A DNA stretch of 5,368 nt from an uncultured Spartobacteria bacterium (GTDB taxonomy: Bacteria > Verrucomicrobiota > Verrucomicrobiia > Chthoniobacterales > UBA6821): positions 1 to 5,368 of the forward strand of contig CAIKYN010000146.1 of NCBI GenBank assembly GCA_903831635.1. The letters run 5' to 3'. Both the position numbers and the translations under genes were made by a program. How positions within the stretch are numbered: the stretch's first letter is position 1; each line of letters starts with the position of its first letter. The notes under the pieces were generated by a model, which was not told the DNA's origin, made no database searches, and saw only the letters and a list, made by a program, of their open reading frames with translations. This document shows, in pieces, positions 1 through 5,368 of the stretch.

Positions 1-1791
1 CAGGTCGAGCGCCAGTTCGTCACCCGAGTCACGCCAGAACCTGAAGAGTGAATCACCTGAGAAATTGCAGATCGCAGGTGCGGCGTGCTTGTTCTGAATG
101 TTGGCCCAGACGGAGCCGTTCGACGGCACGTTGACCTTTCCGAGGTGGGACTCCGGAGGATAGATGAAGTCGTAGCTGGTCACCCAGGTGGAGAACTGTC
201 GGGTCAGATCACTGGCTGCTCGAGACCAGAAGGGATCACCCGTTGCCTCAAAGAGGTCAACCAGCGAAACCAGGAGCGCAAAGCACGATTCGCTATCGGG
301 AGCGGTGAGCATGTCGCACGGTCCTCCGGTGGTGAGGCCTCTCTCGACGCAATCTCGGACAAGCTGACGTCCCAGATCCTCAGCGGCTTTCAGATAGGCT
401 GGATCGTTGAAGAGTCGGGACGCCAGGATCCAGGCTGCGGGGAGGACGCCTCCGGCGGTGCTCCCGCCGATGCCGATCTCGGCCGTGCGGATGTCGAGGT
501 GCTGGCCGATCTGACCATGCTTGCGGAAGATCCTCTCGAGGGCGTCGGCGAGATTCTTGGCCGAGGTCTTCCATGCGGCGGGAACCTCTTCGCCCCGGGC
601 CTCCAGCATCAGGATCTGCTTGATCCCGAAGTAGAGCGCGTCGGAGAGACGACGCACGGAGACAAGATATCCGGGACGCGGAGGACGGGGATCCTCATTA
701 TTGAACTTCGTCCCGTCATGATGGGCCTTCCAAAGGCCATTCTCGACGGGGCTCCCCTCAAACATGAAGGCAAGGTTGCGGAGGGCGCGTGCCTTCTGGG
801 TCAGCTCCCCCTGCGCGATCATCGGGAGGGTGGTGAGTCCGCCGGAGACCCATCCAAGCTGCCACCAATCGAACGGCTTCGTGTTGAGCCTGCTGATACC
901 GTGACGGTAGTAGCCGAGTTCCTCGTCCCAGTTGAGCGCGTTCACCTTCTCCCGGACCAACCGGTCAGCCTCGCTGAACGGGAGGGCCTTGACGATGCGA
1001 CGATCTCCGAAATCCTTGCGCCCCTCGGCATAGCGGTCGAAGAGATCCTGCAAACGGGGAGCCTCGAAGAATCGGAACCGAACGGTCACAGTAACCTTGT
1101 CACCAGCTTTCCAATCACGGAGAGGATCTCCCTCGCGGAATCCCATGATGTTGGGGATCTTGGAGCGGCGGCGTGGACTCTCCACGGTGAAGGATGCCCG
1201 CTTGGACGGCCCGTCCTCCGTAATGGTCAGACCCATGGCGCCGAGTTCGTTGTGATCGGGTGTGAAGAGGAGAAATCCACGCCCCTCCGTAGAGCGCCAT
1301 CCGAGGCACGGTGTGGCAACACCCCACGTGTCGATCTCGATCGAGGCGGCAGAGCCGTCTTTATTCAGATGGGTCTGGTTGGTGATGCTGATCTGCTTGT
1401 CGACGGCGTAATGGGAAGCATCAGGCCAGAAGGGTGAGTACGGGACATCGACGATCTCGAAGCGGTTCCCGTCATAGACCATGCAGGGGGAAAAGACATA
1501 GGACTTCGGATTCCATCCGGAAAAATCGGCGACCAGTTCGACACTCGTTGCCGGAGAGCTTCCCTCGGTCAGTTCGATCAACGACGTCACGTCGAAGGAC
1601 CCAGATCGCCCCGAGACCTCCGTTACGGAGGTGCTGGTCTTCCAGTAAGCGCCATTCAGCGGGGCATTGCCATTCCAGGGGAGATCATGAATTGAGGAAG
1701 CACTCTTAAGTTTAAGACTCAAGACGGTGCGCTGAGCATCGAGAAGTGAGGCGAAGACTTGAGAAGGAAAAGGATTCTGAACGGAATTCAT
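1..1791 (-). CDS. Partial uncharacterised enzyme, beta-sandwich plus six-hairpin (alpha/alpha) barrel-like; C-terminus off window
   Basis: The frame is open for 597 codons from an ATG at 1791-1789 to the window edge with no stop, so the C-terminus is missing. Residues 1-245 look beta-rich, with aromatic and glycine patches such as W93-N94-P95 and Y106-D107-G108-N109-R110-F111. From about residue 258 the protein turns strongly helical, with motifs typical of alpha/alpha-barrel sugar enzymes: F307-D308-W309-W310-Q311, H357-H358-D359-G360, a glycine-rich E438-I-G-I-G-G turn, P498-D499-S500-E501-S502, and N567-K568-H569 followed by A-A-P. Repeated helical hairpins ending in ND-P or GD-P turns (462-464, 518-520) support the fold. 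D308, D359, E438, D499 and E501 are candidate acid residues, not proven. No signal peptide is seen, so it is probably cytoplasmic. It diverges from a secreted beta-helix enzyme, which suggests a role in sugar catabolism. The start is the first ATG after an in-frame TAA (1809-1807); no Shine-Dalgarno sits next to it. I recognise the architecture but not a named family; substrate unknown. Confidence 0.85.
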   Translation of the reverse strand, partial: MNSVQNPFPSQVFASLLDAQRTVLSLKLKSASSIHDLPWNGNAPLNGAYWKTSTSVTEVSGRSGSFDVTSLIELTEGSSPATSVELVADFSGWNPKSYVFSPCMVYDGNRFEIVDVPYSPFWPDASHYAVDKQISITNQTHLNKDGSAASIEIDTWGVATPCLGWRSTEGRGFLLFTPDHNELGAMGLTITEDGPSKRASFTVESPRRRSKIPNIMGFREGDPLRDWKAGDKVTVTVRFRFFEAPRLQDLFDRYAEGRKDFGDRRIVKALPFSEADRLVREKVNALNWDEELGYYRHGISRLNTKPFDWWQLGWVSGGLTTLPMIAQGELTQKARALRNLAFMFEGSPVENGLWKAHHDGTKFNNEDPRPPRPGYLVSVRRLSDALYFGIKQILMLEARGEEVPAAWKTSAKNLADALERIFRKHGQIGQHLDIRTAEIGIGGSTAGGVLPAAWILASRLFNDPAYLKAAEDLGRQLVRDCVERGLTTGGPCDMLTAPDSESCFALLVSLVDLFEATGDPFWSRAASDLTRQFSTWVTSYDFIYPPESHLGKVNVPSNGSVWANIQNKHAAPAICNFSGDSLFRFWRDSGDELALDL

Positions 1792-1827
1792 GGAAAAAGT
1801 GGATAATTATCAAACATCACCCTCCTT
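1788..1827 (-). promoter_or_regulatory. Shine-Dalgarno AAGGAGG with a nine-codon mini-ORF overlapping the start of the minus-strand gene
   Basis: On the minus strand, AAGGAGG (1827-1821) is followed after three bases by ATG (1817-1815). This opens a nine-codon frame reading MFDNYPLFP, and its TGA stop (1790-1788) overlaps the ATG of the large gene as ATGA. The large gene has no Shine-Dalgarno of its own, so the mini-ORF could deliver ribosomes by coupling. The three-base spacing is short and the peptide may be accidental. Confidence 0.3.
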
Positions 1828-1831
1828 GCAA
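1803..1831 (-). promoter_or_regulatory. Weak sigma70-like promoter candidate for the minus-strand gene
   Basis: TTGCAA (1831-1826, 4 of 6 matches to the -35 consensus) is followed after 17 bases by AATTAT (1808-1803, 4 of 6 matches to the -10 consensus, including the key A and final T). Transcription from it would start about 1795-1798, only a few bases before ATG 1791, giving a near-leaderless mRNA. That would explain the absent Shine-Dalgarno and excludes the mini-ORF model if true. Confidence 0.22.
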
Positions 1832-1836
1832 CCATG

Positions 1837-1848
1837 CACGAAGTCGTG
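1837..1848. promoter_or_regulatory. Palindrome CACGA-AG-TCGTG, possible operator
   Basis: This is a perfect 5-bp inverted repeat with a two-base spacer, in the middle of the divergent intergenic region. Its centre lies about 31-32 bp from that of a second, similar palindrome at 1869-1879, close to three helical turns. Placement between divergent genes fits a transcription-factor site. Arms this short also arise by chance, so the call is tentative. Confidence 0.35.
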
Positions 1849-1868
1849 ATGCGGTCTTGATTCCCTTT

Positions 1869-1879
1869 CACGAGACGTG
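1869..1879. promoter_or_regulatory. Palindrome CACG-AGA-CGTG, possible second operator
   Basis: This is a perfect 4-bp inverted repeat with a three-base spacer. It shares the CACGA half with the palindrome at 1837-1848. It ends at the first G of the GGAAG ribosome-binding motif (1879-1883), so a bound regulator, or RNA folding, could block expression of the beta-helix gene. The arms are short, so it is weak on its own. Confidence 0.3.
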
Positions 1880-1883
1880 GAAG
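1879..1883 (+). promoter_or_regulatory. Ribosome binding site GGAAG for the beta-helix gene
   Basis: GGAAG lies eight bases before ATG 1892. It decides the start in favour of that ATG over the in-frame GTG at 1877, which has only pyrimidine-rich sequence upstream. Confidence 0.5.
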
Positions 1884-1891
1884 ACTTCGGG

Positions 1892-4087
1892 ATGATTAGC
1901 ACCAACTCCCCCCGTCTTACCTGCTCACTTGCCGCACTTCTGATGTTGGGTGCAGCACTGAACGCCTCACCTGTGGAACTCCACGTCTCCCCGACCGGAA
2001 AGGCAGGGGCAAGCGGAACAGCGATTGATCCCCTTCCCTCGCTGAAAGAGGCAGCGACTGCACTGAAAGCACTGCCAGCGGATCAGAAAGCCGAAGGGGT
2101 CACGATTTTCCTCTCTGGCGGCATTCACTCTCTGCCAGAAGGAGTTGTTTTTGATGAATCCTGCTCCGGAACTTCCAATGCCCCTCTTGTGATCACAGGA
2201 GAGGTCGGAGCAACCCCTATCCTGACGGCCGGGCGATCGGTCTCCGGTGTGCAGCTCGAAACGGTCTCTGATCCGTCACTCCTCGAGAGGCTTGATCCTG
2301 AGGCAAAGGCCCATATCCGGCAGGTCGATCTTGCAAAACTCGGCATTGCTCCCATCGCTCCGTTTCCAGAGGTCTTCAGCGGTGACTGGCGTCCTCTTCA
2401 GGTGACCTTGGGCACGAATATTCTCCCGATCTCTCGCTGGCCCAAGGGTGAGTATGGATTCACGACCATGAAGAGCGTCACCGATAACGGCGATGCCACC
2501 CATGGCGGCACCTTCGTCTATCGTGATGACCGACCCTCTCATTGGCAGAAGGCGCTGGCAGACGGCCAACTCTGGCTTCGTGGATTCTGGCGTGTTCCCT
2601 GGGTCATCAACGGGGCCCAAGTGAAGGCAATCGATACGAATGCCACCACGATCACCTTGGTCAAAGACGTCGGAGGCGGAATCGGCTCCAAGTACAAGAA
2701 GGACGCGCAGGGGCGCCGCTGCGGCGATGGTACGGAGGCATGGTGCGCCGTGAATCTTCCTGAGGAGATCAGCACCCCGGGCGAGTGGGCCATTGATTTC
2801 AAACGTCGAATTCTCCTGATCTGGCCTCCGGATGATGCATCAGCTCAGAACCCGATCTTGGTTTCGGCGAACAAGGATTCCATGATCACCTTGGACAATG
2901 CATCCCATGTCATCATCAAGGGACTCCACTTCCTCGGTTCGCTTGGTGATGCAGTTTGCATCAAGGGGGGCGAGGGGGATCTGGTTGCTGGATGCGACAT
3001 CTCGGACATCGCCCGCACCGGAATCTCCGTCCAGGGAGGTAAAAATCATCGGATCGTCTCCAATGACATCCGCGAAACTGGCGGGTCTGGTGTCGCCGCT
3101 GCCGGGGGATCCAAAGCAAAGCTGGAGCCCACGGGGCACGAGATCTTGAATAACGATGTCAGTCGCGCTGCCAATGACTTTCCCGAGCCTGCCATTCAAA
3201 TCGGAATCGGCGGCGCCAGCCAGATTCTCAGGGATGCTGTCGGCATCCGAGTCGCCCATAACCGGATTCATGACAGCGCCAATGCTGGAGTCCGTTTCGG
3301 AGGAGTCGACAACCTCTTTGAACTCAACGAGGTTTATCGCATCGGCTTGAATTCTGGTGATCTCGGAGGATTCTACGGCTACTGCGGGTTTACCGGATTC
3401 GGTAACGTGATCCGAAACAACTTTGTTCATCACAGCATGAACGGAAATGCTTTCTACCTCGACGACGGAACCAGCGGCGTCACGGTCTCGGGGAATGTGG
3501 CTTATAAATGCAATCTTGGCGTCCTCATGGGCGGCGGACACTACAACCGGTTTCTCAACAACATCATTGTCGACTGCCTCGTGGGCATCCATCTCGATGA
3601 TCGCGGTGTTTCTCGGAAATACACCCTGGACGATAAGCGTCTCGGTGGTGACGTGAAGTTGGTGAACCCGGATCAATCCCCCTGGAAAGAGAAACACCCA
3701 GAACTAGCTGCTCTTGTTGCCGGAGTGGAGACCACGACTCCGAAAAATGACGAAGTCATTGGGAATCTGGTAATCAACTGCCCCAAGCCTTTTGATTATC
3801 CGAAGCCGGAACATGCAGGAGGTATTGTTCAAAAGGACAATTCAACGGCTGGCTCTCTGTCGGAATTCGTTGATGCGGAAAACTTTGATTTTAGCGTGAA
3901 ACCGGGGTCACCTCTGATCGCTTCAATCATGGGATTTCCTTCCATCCCGTTCCAACAGATCGGCCTTCAGATTGACGATTATCGCAAGAGCATCCCTCCC
4001 CGTGACATGAAACTCCTTAAGGAAGGTGACACGACGAAGCGAAAGTTCAGTTCATCAACGGACATCGAAGCCTCCAACAAAAAGTAA
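1892..4087 (+). CDS. Secreted right-handed parallel beta-helix protein, GH141-like glycosidase candidate
   Basis: This is a complete gene of 731 residues. The N-terminus is a signal peptide: R8, then a hydrophobic core at about 12-23, and likely cleavage after L-N-A25. The mature protein opens with L30-H-V-S-P-T-G, the usual start of beta-helix CAZymes, followed by a 'GTAxxPLPSLKEA' stretch. An N-terminal beta domain follows, with I180-S-R-W-P184 and I310-W-P-P-D-D315. From about 320 to 600 there are parallel beta-helix coils rich in N-x-I/V and G-N-V-I turns. Conserved-looking pieces are G492-G-F-Y495, Y522-L-D-D-G526, H567-L-D-D-R-G572 and P597-W-K. The acid pairs D524/D525 and D569/D570 are candidate active-site residues. 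This arrangement matches what I recall of GH141-type proteins (characterised members include an alpha-L-fucosidase and a xylanase), but other beta-helix families cannot be excluded. ATG 1892 is preferred to GTG 1877: it has GGAAG eight bases upstream and avoids two acidic residues before the signal peptide. It should act in the periplasm or outside the cell, and is likely co-transcribed with the next gene. Confidence 0.88.
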   Translation: MISTNSPRLTCSLAALLMLGAALNASPVELHVSPTGKAGASGTAIDPLPSLKEAATALKALPADQKAEGVTIFLSGGIHSLPEGVVFDESCSGTSNAPLVITGEVGATPILTAGRSVSGVQLETVSDPSLLERLDPEAKAHIRQVDLAKLGIAPIAPFPEVFSGDWRPLQVTLGTNILPISRWPKGEYGFTTMKSVTDNGDATHGGTFVYRDDRPSHWQKALADGQLWLRGFWRVPWVINGAQVKAIDTNATTITLVKDVGGGIGSKYKKDAQGRRCGDGTEAWCAVNLPEEISTPGEWAIDFKRRILLIWPPDDASAQNPILVSANKDSMITLDNASHVIIKGLHFLGSLGDAVCIKGGEGDLVAGCDISDIARTGISVQGGKNHRIVSNDIRETGGSGVAAAGGSKAKLEPTGHEILNNDVSRAANDFPEPAIQIGIGGASQILRDAVGIRVAHNRIHDSANAGVRFGGVDNLFELNEVYRIGLNSGDLGGFYGYCGFTGFGNVIRNNFVHHSMNGNAFYLDDGTSGVTVSGNVAYKCNLGVLMGGGHYNRFLNNIIVDCLVGIHLDDRGVSRKYTLDDKRLGGDVKLVNPDQSPWKEKHPELAALVAGVETTTPKNDEVIGNLVINCPKPFDYPKPEHAGGIVQKDNSTAGSLSEFVDAENFDFSVKPGSPLIASIMGFPSIPFQQIGLQIDDYRKSIPPRDMKLLKEGDTTKRKFSSSTDIEASNKK

Positions 4088-4092
4088 GAGGG
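4088..4092 (+). promoter_or_regulatory. Ribosome binding site GAGGG for the GH67-like gene
   Basis: GAGGG begins directly after the TAA stop of the upstream gene and ends four bases before ATG 4097. It supports this start and tight translational linkage of the two plus-strand genes. Confidence 0.6.
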
Positions 4093-4096
4093 CACG

Positions 4097-5368
4097 ATGA
4101 GCAACTTCCCTTCTCTTTCCCTGCGGACACCGCGCACGCTCGACCTCGTTCATGATAATCCGGGCGATGCCCACTACGTCACTGCATTCAACGAACCGGA
4201 GCACCTCAAGTCGTTCGGCTTCGACTCGAAGGTCTTCATGATTTTCGACTCCCCTCAGTTGGCCATCAACTGGGAGGGGTTCGACCCCTCGATCTTCCCG
4301 CAGGGAACCGAGGAACGTGCCTGGGTCGATGCCAAGGCGGCCCGGCTCAAGAACCTGTACGGAGGAATCAAAGCAGCGGGTGTCGGCGTCCTCTGCATGT
4401 CAGATCTGATCCTCCTGCCGAAGCGTCTCGCGGCCAAGATGGAGGCGGAGGGCACCGACTGGCGGGATCCCCGACACCCCCGCACGCAGGAACTCCTGCG
4501 TCACATGATCGCCGAAAGCTTCGAGATCCTGCCCGAACTTGACGGCCTCATCGTCCGCATTGGCGAGACCTACCTTGATGACGCACCACATCACGCCGGC
4601 GGCATTCGCGAGAAGAAAAATCCGGAGGAAACGATTATCCCTCTCATGCAGTTACTGCGTGAGGAACTCTGCGTGAAGCGCGGCAAGACTCTCTTCTTCC
4701 GAACCTGGCTTTCCTTCGACACCGATCCTGAGGCCTACGCGCAAATCGATGCCGCCGTGGAACCGCATCCCCTCCTCACCATCAGCGTGAAGCACTGCGA
4801 GGGTGATTTCCACCGGGGCAATCGCTTCAGCCGCGTCATCGGACAGGGACGCCATCCCCAGATCATCGAGGTCCAGTGCGCCCGAGAATACGAGGGAAAA
4901 GGCTGCTATCCCAACTACGTGCTCGACGGTGTCATCAACGGCTTCGAGGAATACGCCTTCACGATGGACCTAGGCGACACGAAGGGACTCCGCGAATTCG
5001 CCCGGAACTCGCCGCTCTACGCGGGCGTCTGGACCTGGAGCCGTGGCGGTGGATGGCTCGGCCCCTACACGAAGAACGAGTTCTGGTGCTCTCTTAATGC
5101 CTGGGTCTCGGCCCACTGGGCCCAAGATCCCCAGCAGACCGAGGAGGAGGTTTTCCTCCGCTACTGCTCGGAGGTTCTGAAGCTCTCCACGGAGGATGCT
5201 GCCCGTTTCAGGGAACTCTGCCTTCTCTCGGCCAAGGCCGTGATCCGCGGCAAGCGCACCACGCACAACGATATCCGCCCCTGGTGGAGCCGTGATCAGT
5301 ACATCGGTGAACCCGACCTTCCGAAGGATCCCGAGAAACGGGAGCGTGTACTCGCACAGAAGCGCGAG
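4097..5368 (+). CDS. Partial TIM-barrel glycoside hydrolase-like protein with GH67 (alpha-glucuronidase)-like motifs; C-terminus off window
   Basis: The frame is open for 424 codons to the window edge. ATG 4097 is preceded by GAGGG (4088-4092), four bases before the start, and lies nine bases after the stop of the beta-helix gene, so the two are very probably one operon. Alternating strands and helices suggest a (beta/alpha)8 barrel: V46-F-M-I-F-D51, V96-G-V-L-C, L151-I-V-R-I-G-E157, T198-L-F-F-R-T-W, L227-T-I-S-V-K, I256-I-E-V-Q-C and V311-W-T-W-S. Three segments follow the order and spacing of the GH67 active site as I remember it: E157 in 'RIGETYLDD', D237 in 'CEGDFHRG', and E258 or E264 in 'IEVQCAREYEGKG', 27 residues or fewer after D237. 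The N-terminal half lacks the extra N-terminal beta domain usual in GH67, so it is a distant relative or a separate family. No signal peptide is visible, so it is probably cytoplasmic and acts on imported oligosaccharides. A uronic-acid substrate is an inference. Confidence 0.85.
   Translation, partial: MSNFPSLSLRTPRTLDLVHDNPGDAHYVTAFNEPEHLKSFGFDSKVFMIFDSPQLAINWEGFDPSIFPQGTEERAWVDAKAARLKNLYGGIKAAGVGVLCMSDLILLPKRLAAKMEAEGTDWRDPRHPRTQELLRHMIAESFEILPELDGLIVRIGETYLDDAPHHAGGIREKKNPEETIIPLMQLLREELCVKRGKTLFFRTWLSFDTDPEAYAQIDAAVEPHPLLTISVKHCEGDFHRGNRFSRVIGQGRHPQIIEVQCAREYEGKGCYPNYVLDGVINGFEEYAFTMDLGDTKGLREFARNSPLYAGVWTWSRGGGWLGPYTKNEFWCSLNAWVSAHWAQDPQQTEEEVFLRYCSEVLKLSTEDAARFRELCLLSAKAVIRGKRTTHNDIRPWWSRDQYIGEPDLPKDPEKRERVLAQKRE

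Larger units (their letters stand above)
1792..1891. promoter_or_regulatory. Divergent intergenic control region
   Basis: This 100-bp gap separates the starts of the minus-strand helical-barrel gene and the plus-strand beta-helix gene, and must hold promoters for both unless transcription enters from elsewhere. It contains an AT-rich block next to the minus-strand start (1794-1817), the self-complementary hexamer TTGCAA (1826-1831) and two short palindromes described separately. No convincing plus-strand -10 box is seen. No terminator-like hairpin with a T-run was found. Confidence 0.7.

Noticed and set aside
85..1437. 450-codon plus-strand open frame
   Set aside because: It lies wholly opposite the minus-strand gene, which is open for all 597 codons and has a coherent enzyme-like sequence; the plus-strand product is low in aromatic residues, has no recognisable domain and no good ribosome binding site.
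1434..1709. 91-codon plus-strand frame rich in Arg and Ser
   Set aside because: Its composition is typical of an out-of-frame reading of GC-rich coding DNA, and it overlaps the minus-strand gene.
1877..1891. GTG start for the beta-helix gene
   Set aside because: It adds MEDFG before the signal peptide, including two acidic residues, and lacks a Shine-Dalgarno; ATG 1892 has GGAAG at good spacing.
1892..1970. Lipoprotein signal at Cys11
   Set aside because: The cysteine is preceded by R-L-T before the hydrophobic core, which does not match a lipobox and sits too early for lipoprotein cleavage.
2840..3697. 285-codon minus-strand open frame
   Set aside because: It is the mirror of the beta-helix gene's repetitive coils; its valine-, aspartate- and serine-rich product has no domain I recognise, and the sense product is clearly a real protein.
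4085..4100. Terminator between the two plus-strand genes
   Set aside because: The gap is only nine bases, with no hairpin or T-run, and carries the downstream ribosome binding site.
1..5368. tRNA or rRNA genes, CRISPR arrays, insertion sequences or long repeats
   Set aside because: Reading both strands showed no cloverleaf-like segments, spaced direct repeats, transposase motifs or terminal inverted repeats, and nearly all the DNA is accounted for by three coherent coding frames.

Overview
The window looks like part of a carbohydrate-degradation locus from a polysaccharide-using bacterium of the Verrucomicrobiota / Kiritimatiellota / Lentisphaerota type. That phylum guess is an inference: it rests on the combination of an uncharacterised helical-barrel enzyme, a secreted right-handed beta-helix CAZyme and a GH67-like TIM-barrel protein, on moderately high GC (not counted), and on weak Shine-Dalgarno use. 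No ribosomal or other taxonomic marker is present.

Layout: three protein genes fill almost the whole window. (1) Positions 1-1791 are one open minus-strand gene that runs off the left edge (597 codons seen, no stop). It has a beta-rich N-terminal part and then an alpha-helical part resembling six-hairpin glycosidase folds. (2) Positions 1792-1891 are a 100-bp divergent intergenic region. It holds two short CACGA-type palindromes about three helical turns apart, a Shine-Dalgarno-like motif on the minus strand that sits too far from the gene 1 start, and a weak minus-strand promoter candidate. (3) Positions 1892-4087 encode a secreted beta-helix protein, probably a GH141-like glycosidase. (4) Nine bases later, with its own Shine-Dalgarno, a plus-strand gene starts at 4097 and runs off the right edge (424 codons seen). 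It is a cytoplasmic TIM-barrel protein with a motif layout like GH67 alpha-glucuronidases.

Working model (inference): the beta-helix enzyme acts outside the cytoplasm on a polysaccharide or large oligosaccharide, and the two proteins without signal peptides process the imported, probably uronic-acid- or deoxysugar-containing, fragments. The shared divergent control region would let one regulator switch both arms. No transporter, regulator, sulfatase, mobile element, RNA gene or CRISPR array is visible in the window. The two edge genes are longer than any shadow reading frame opposite them and are the real coding regions there.
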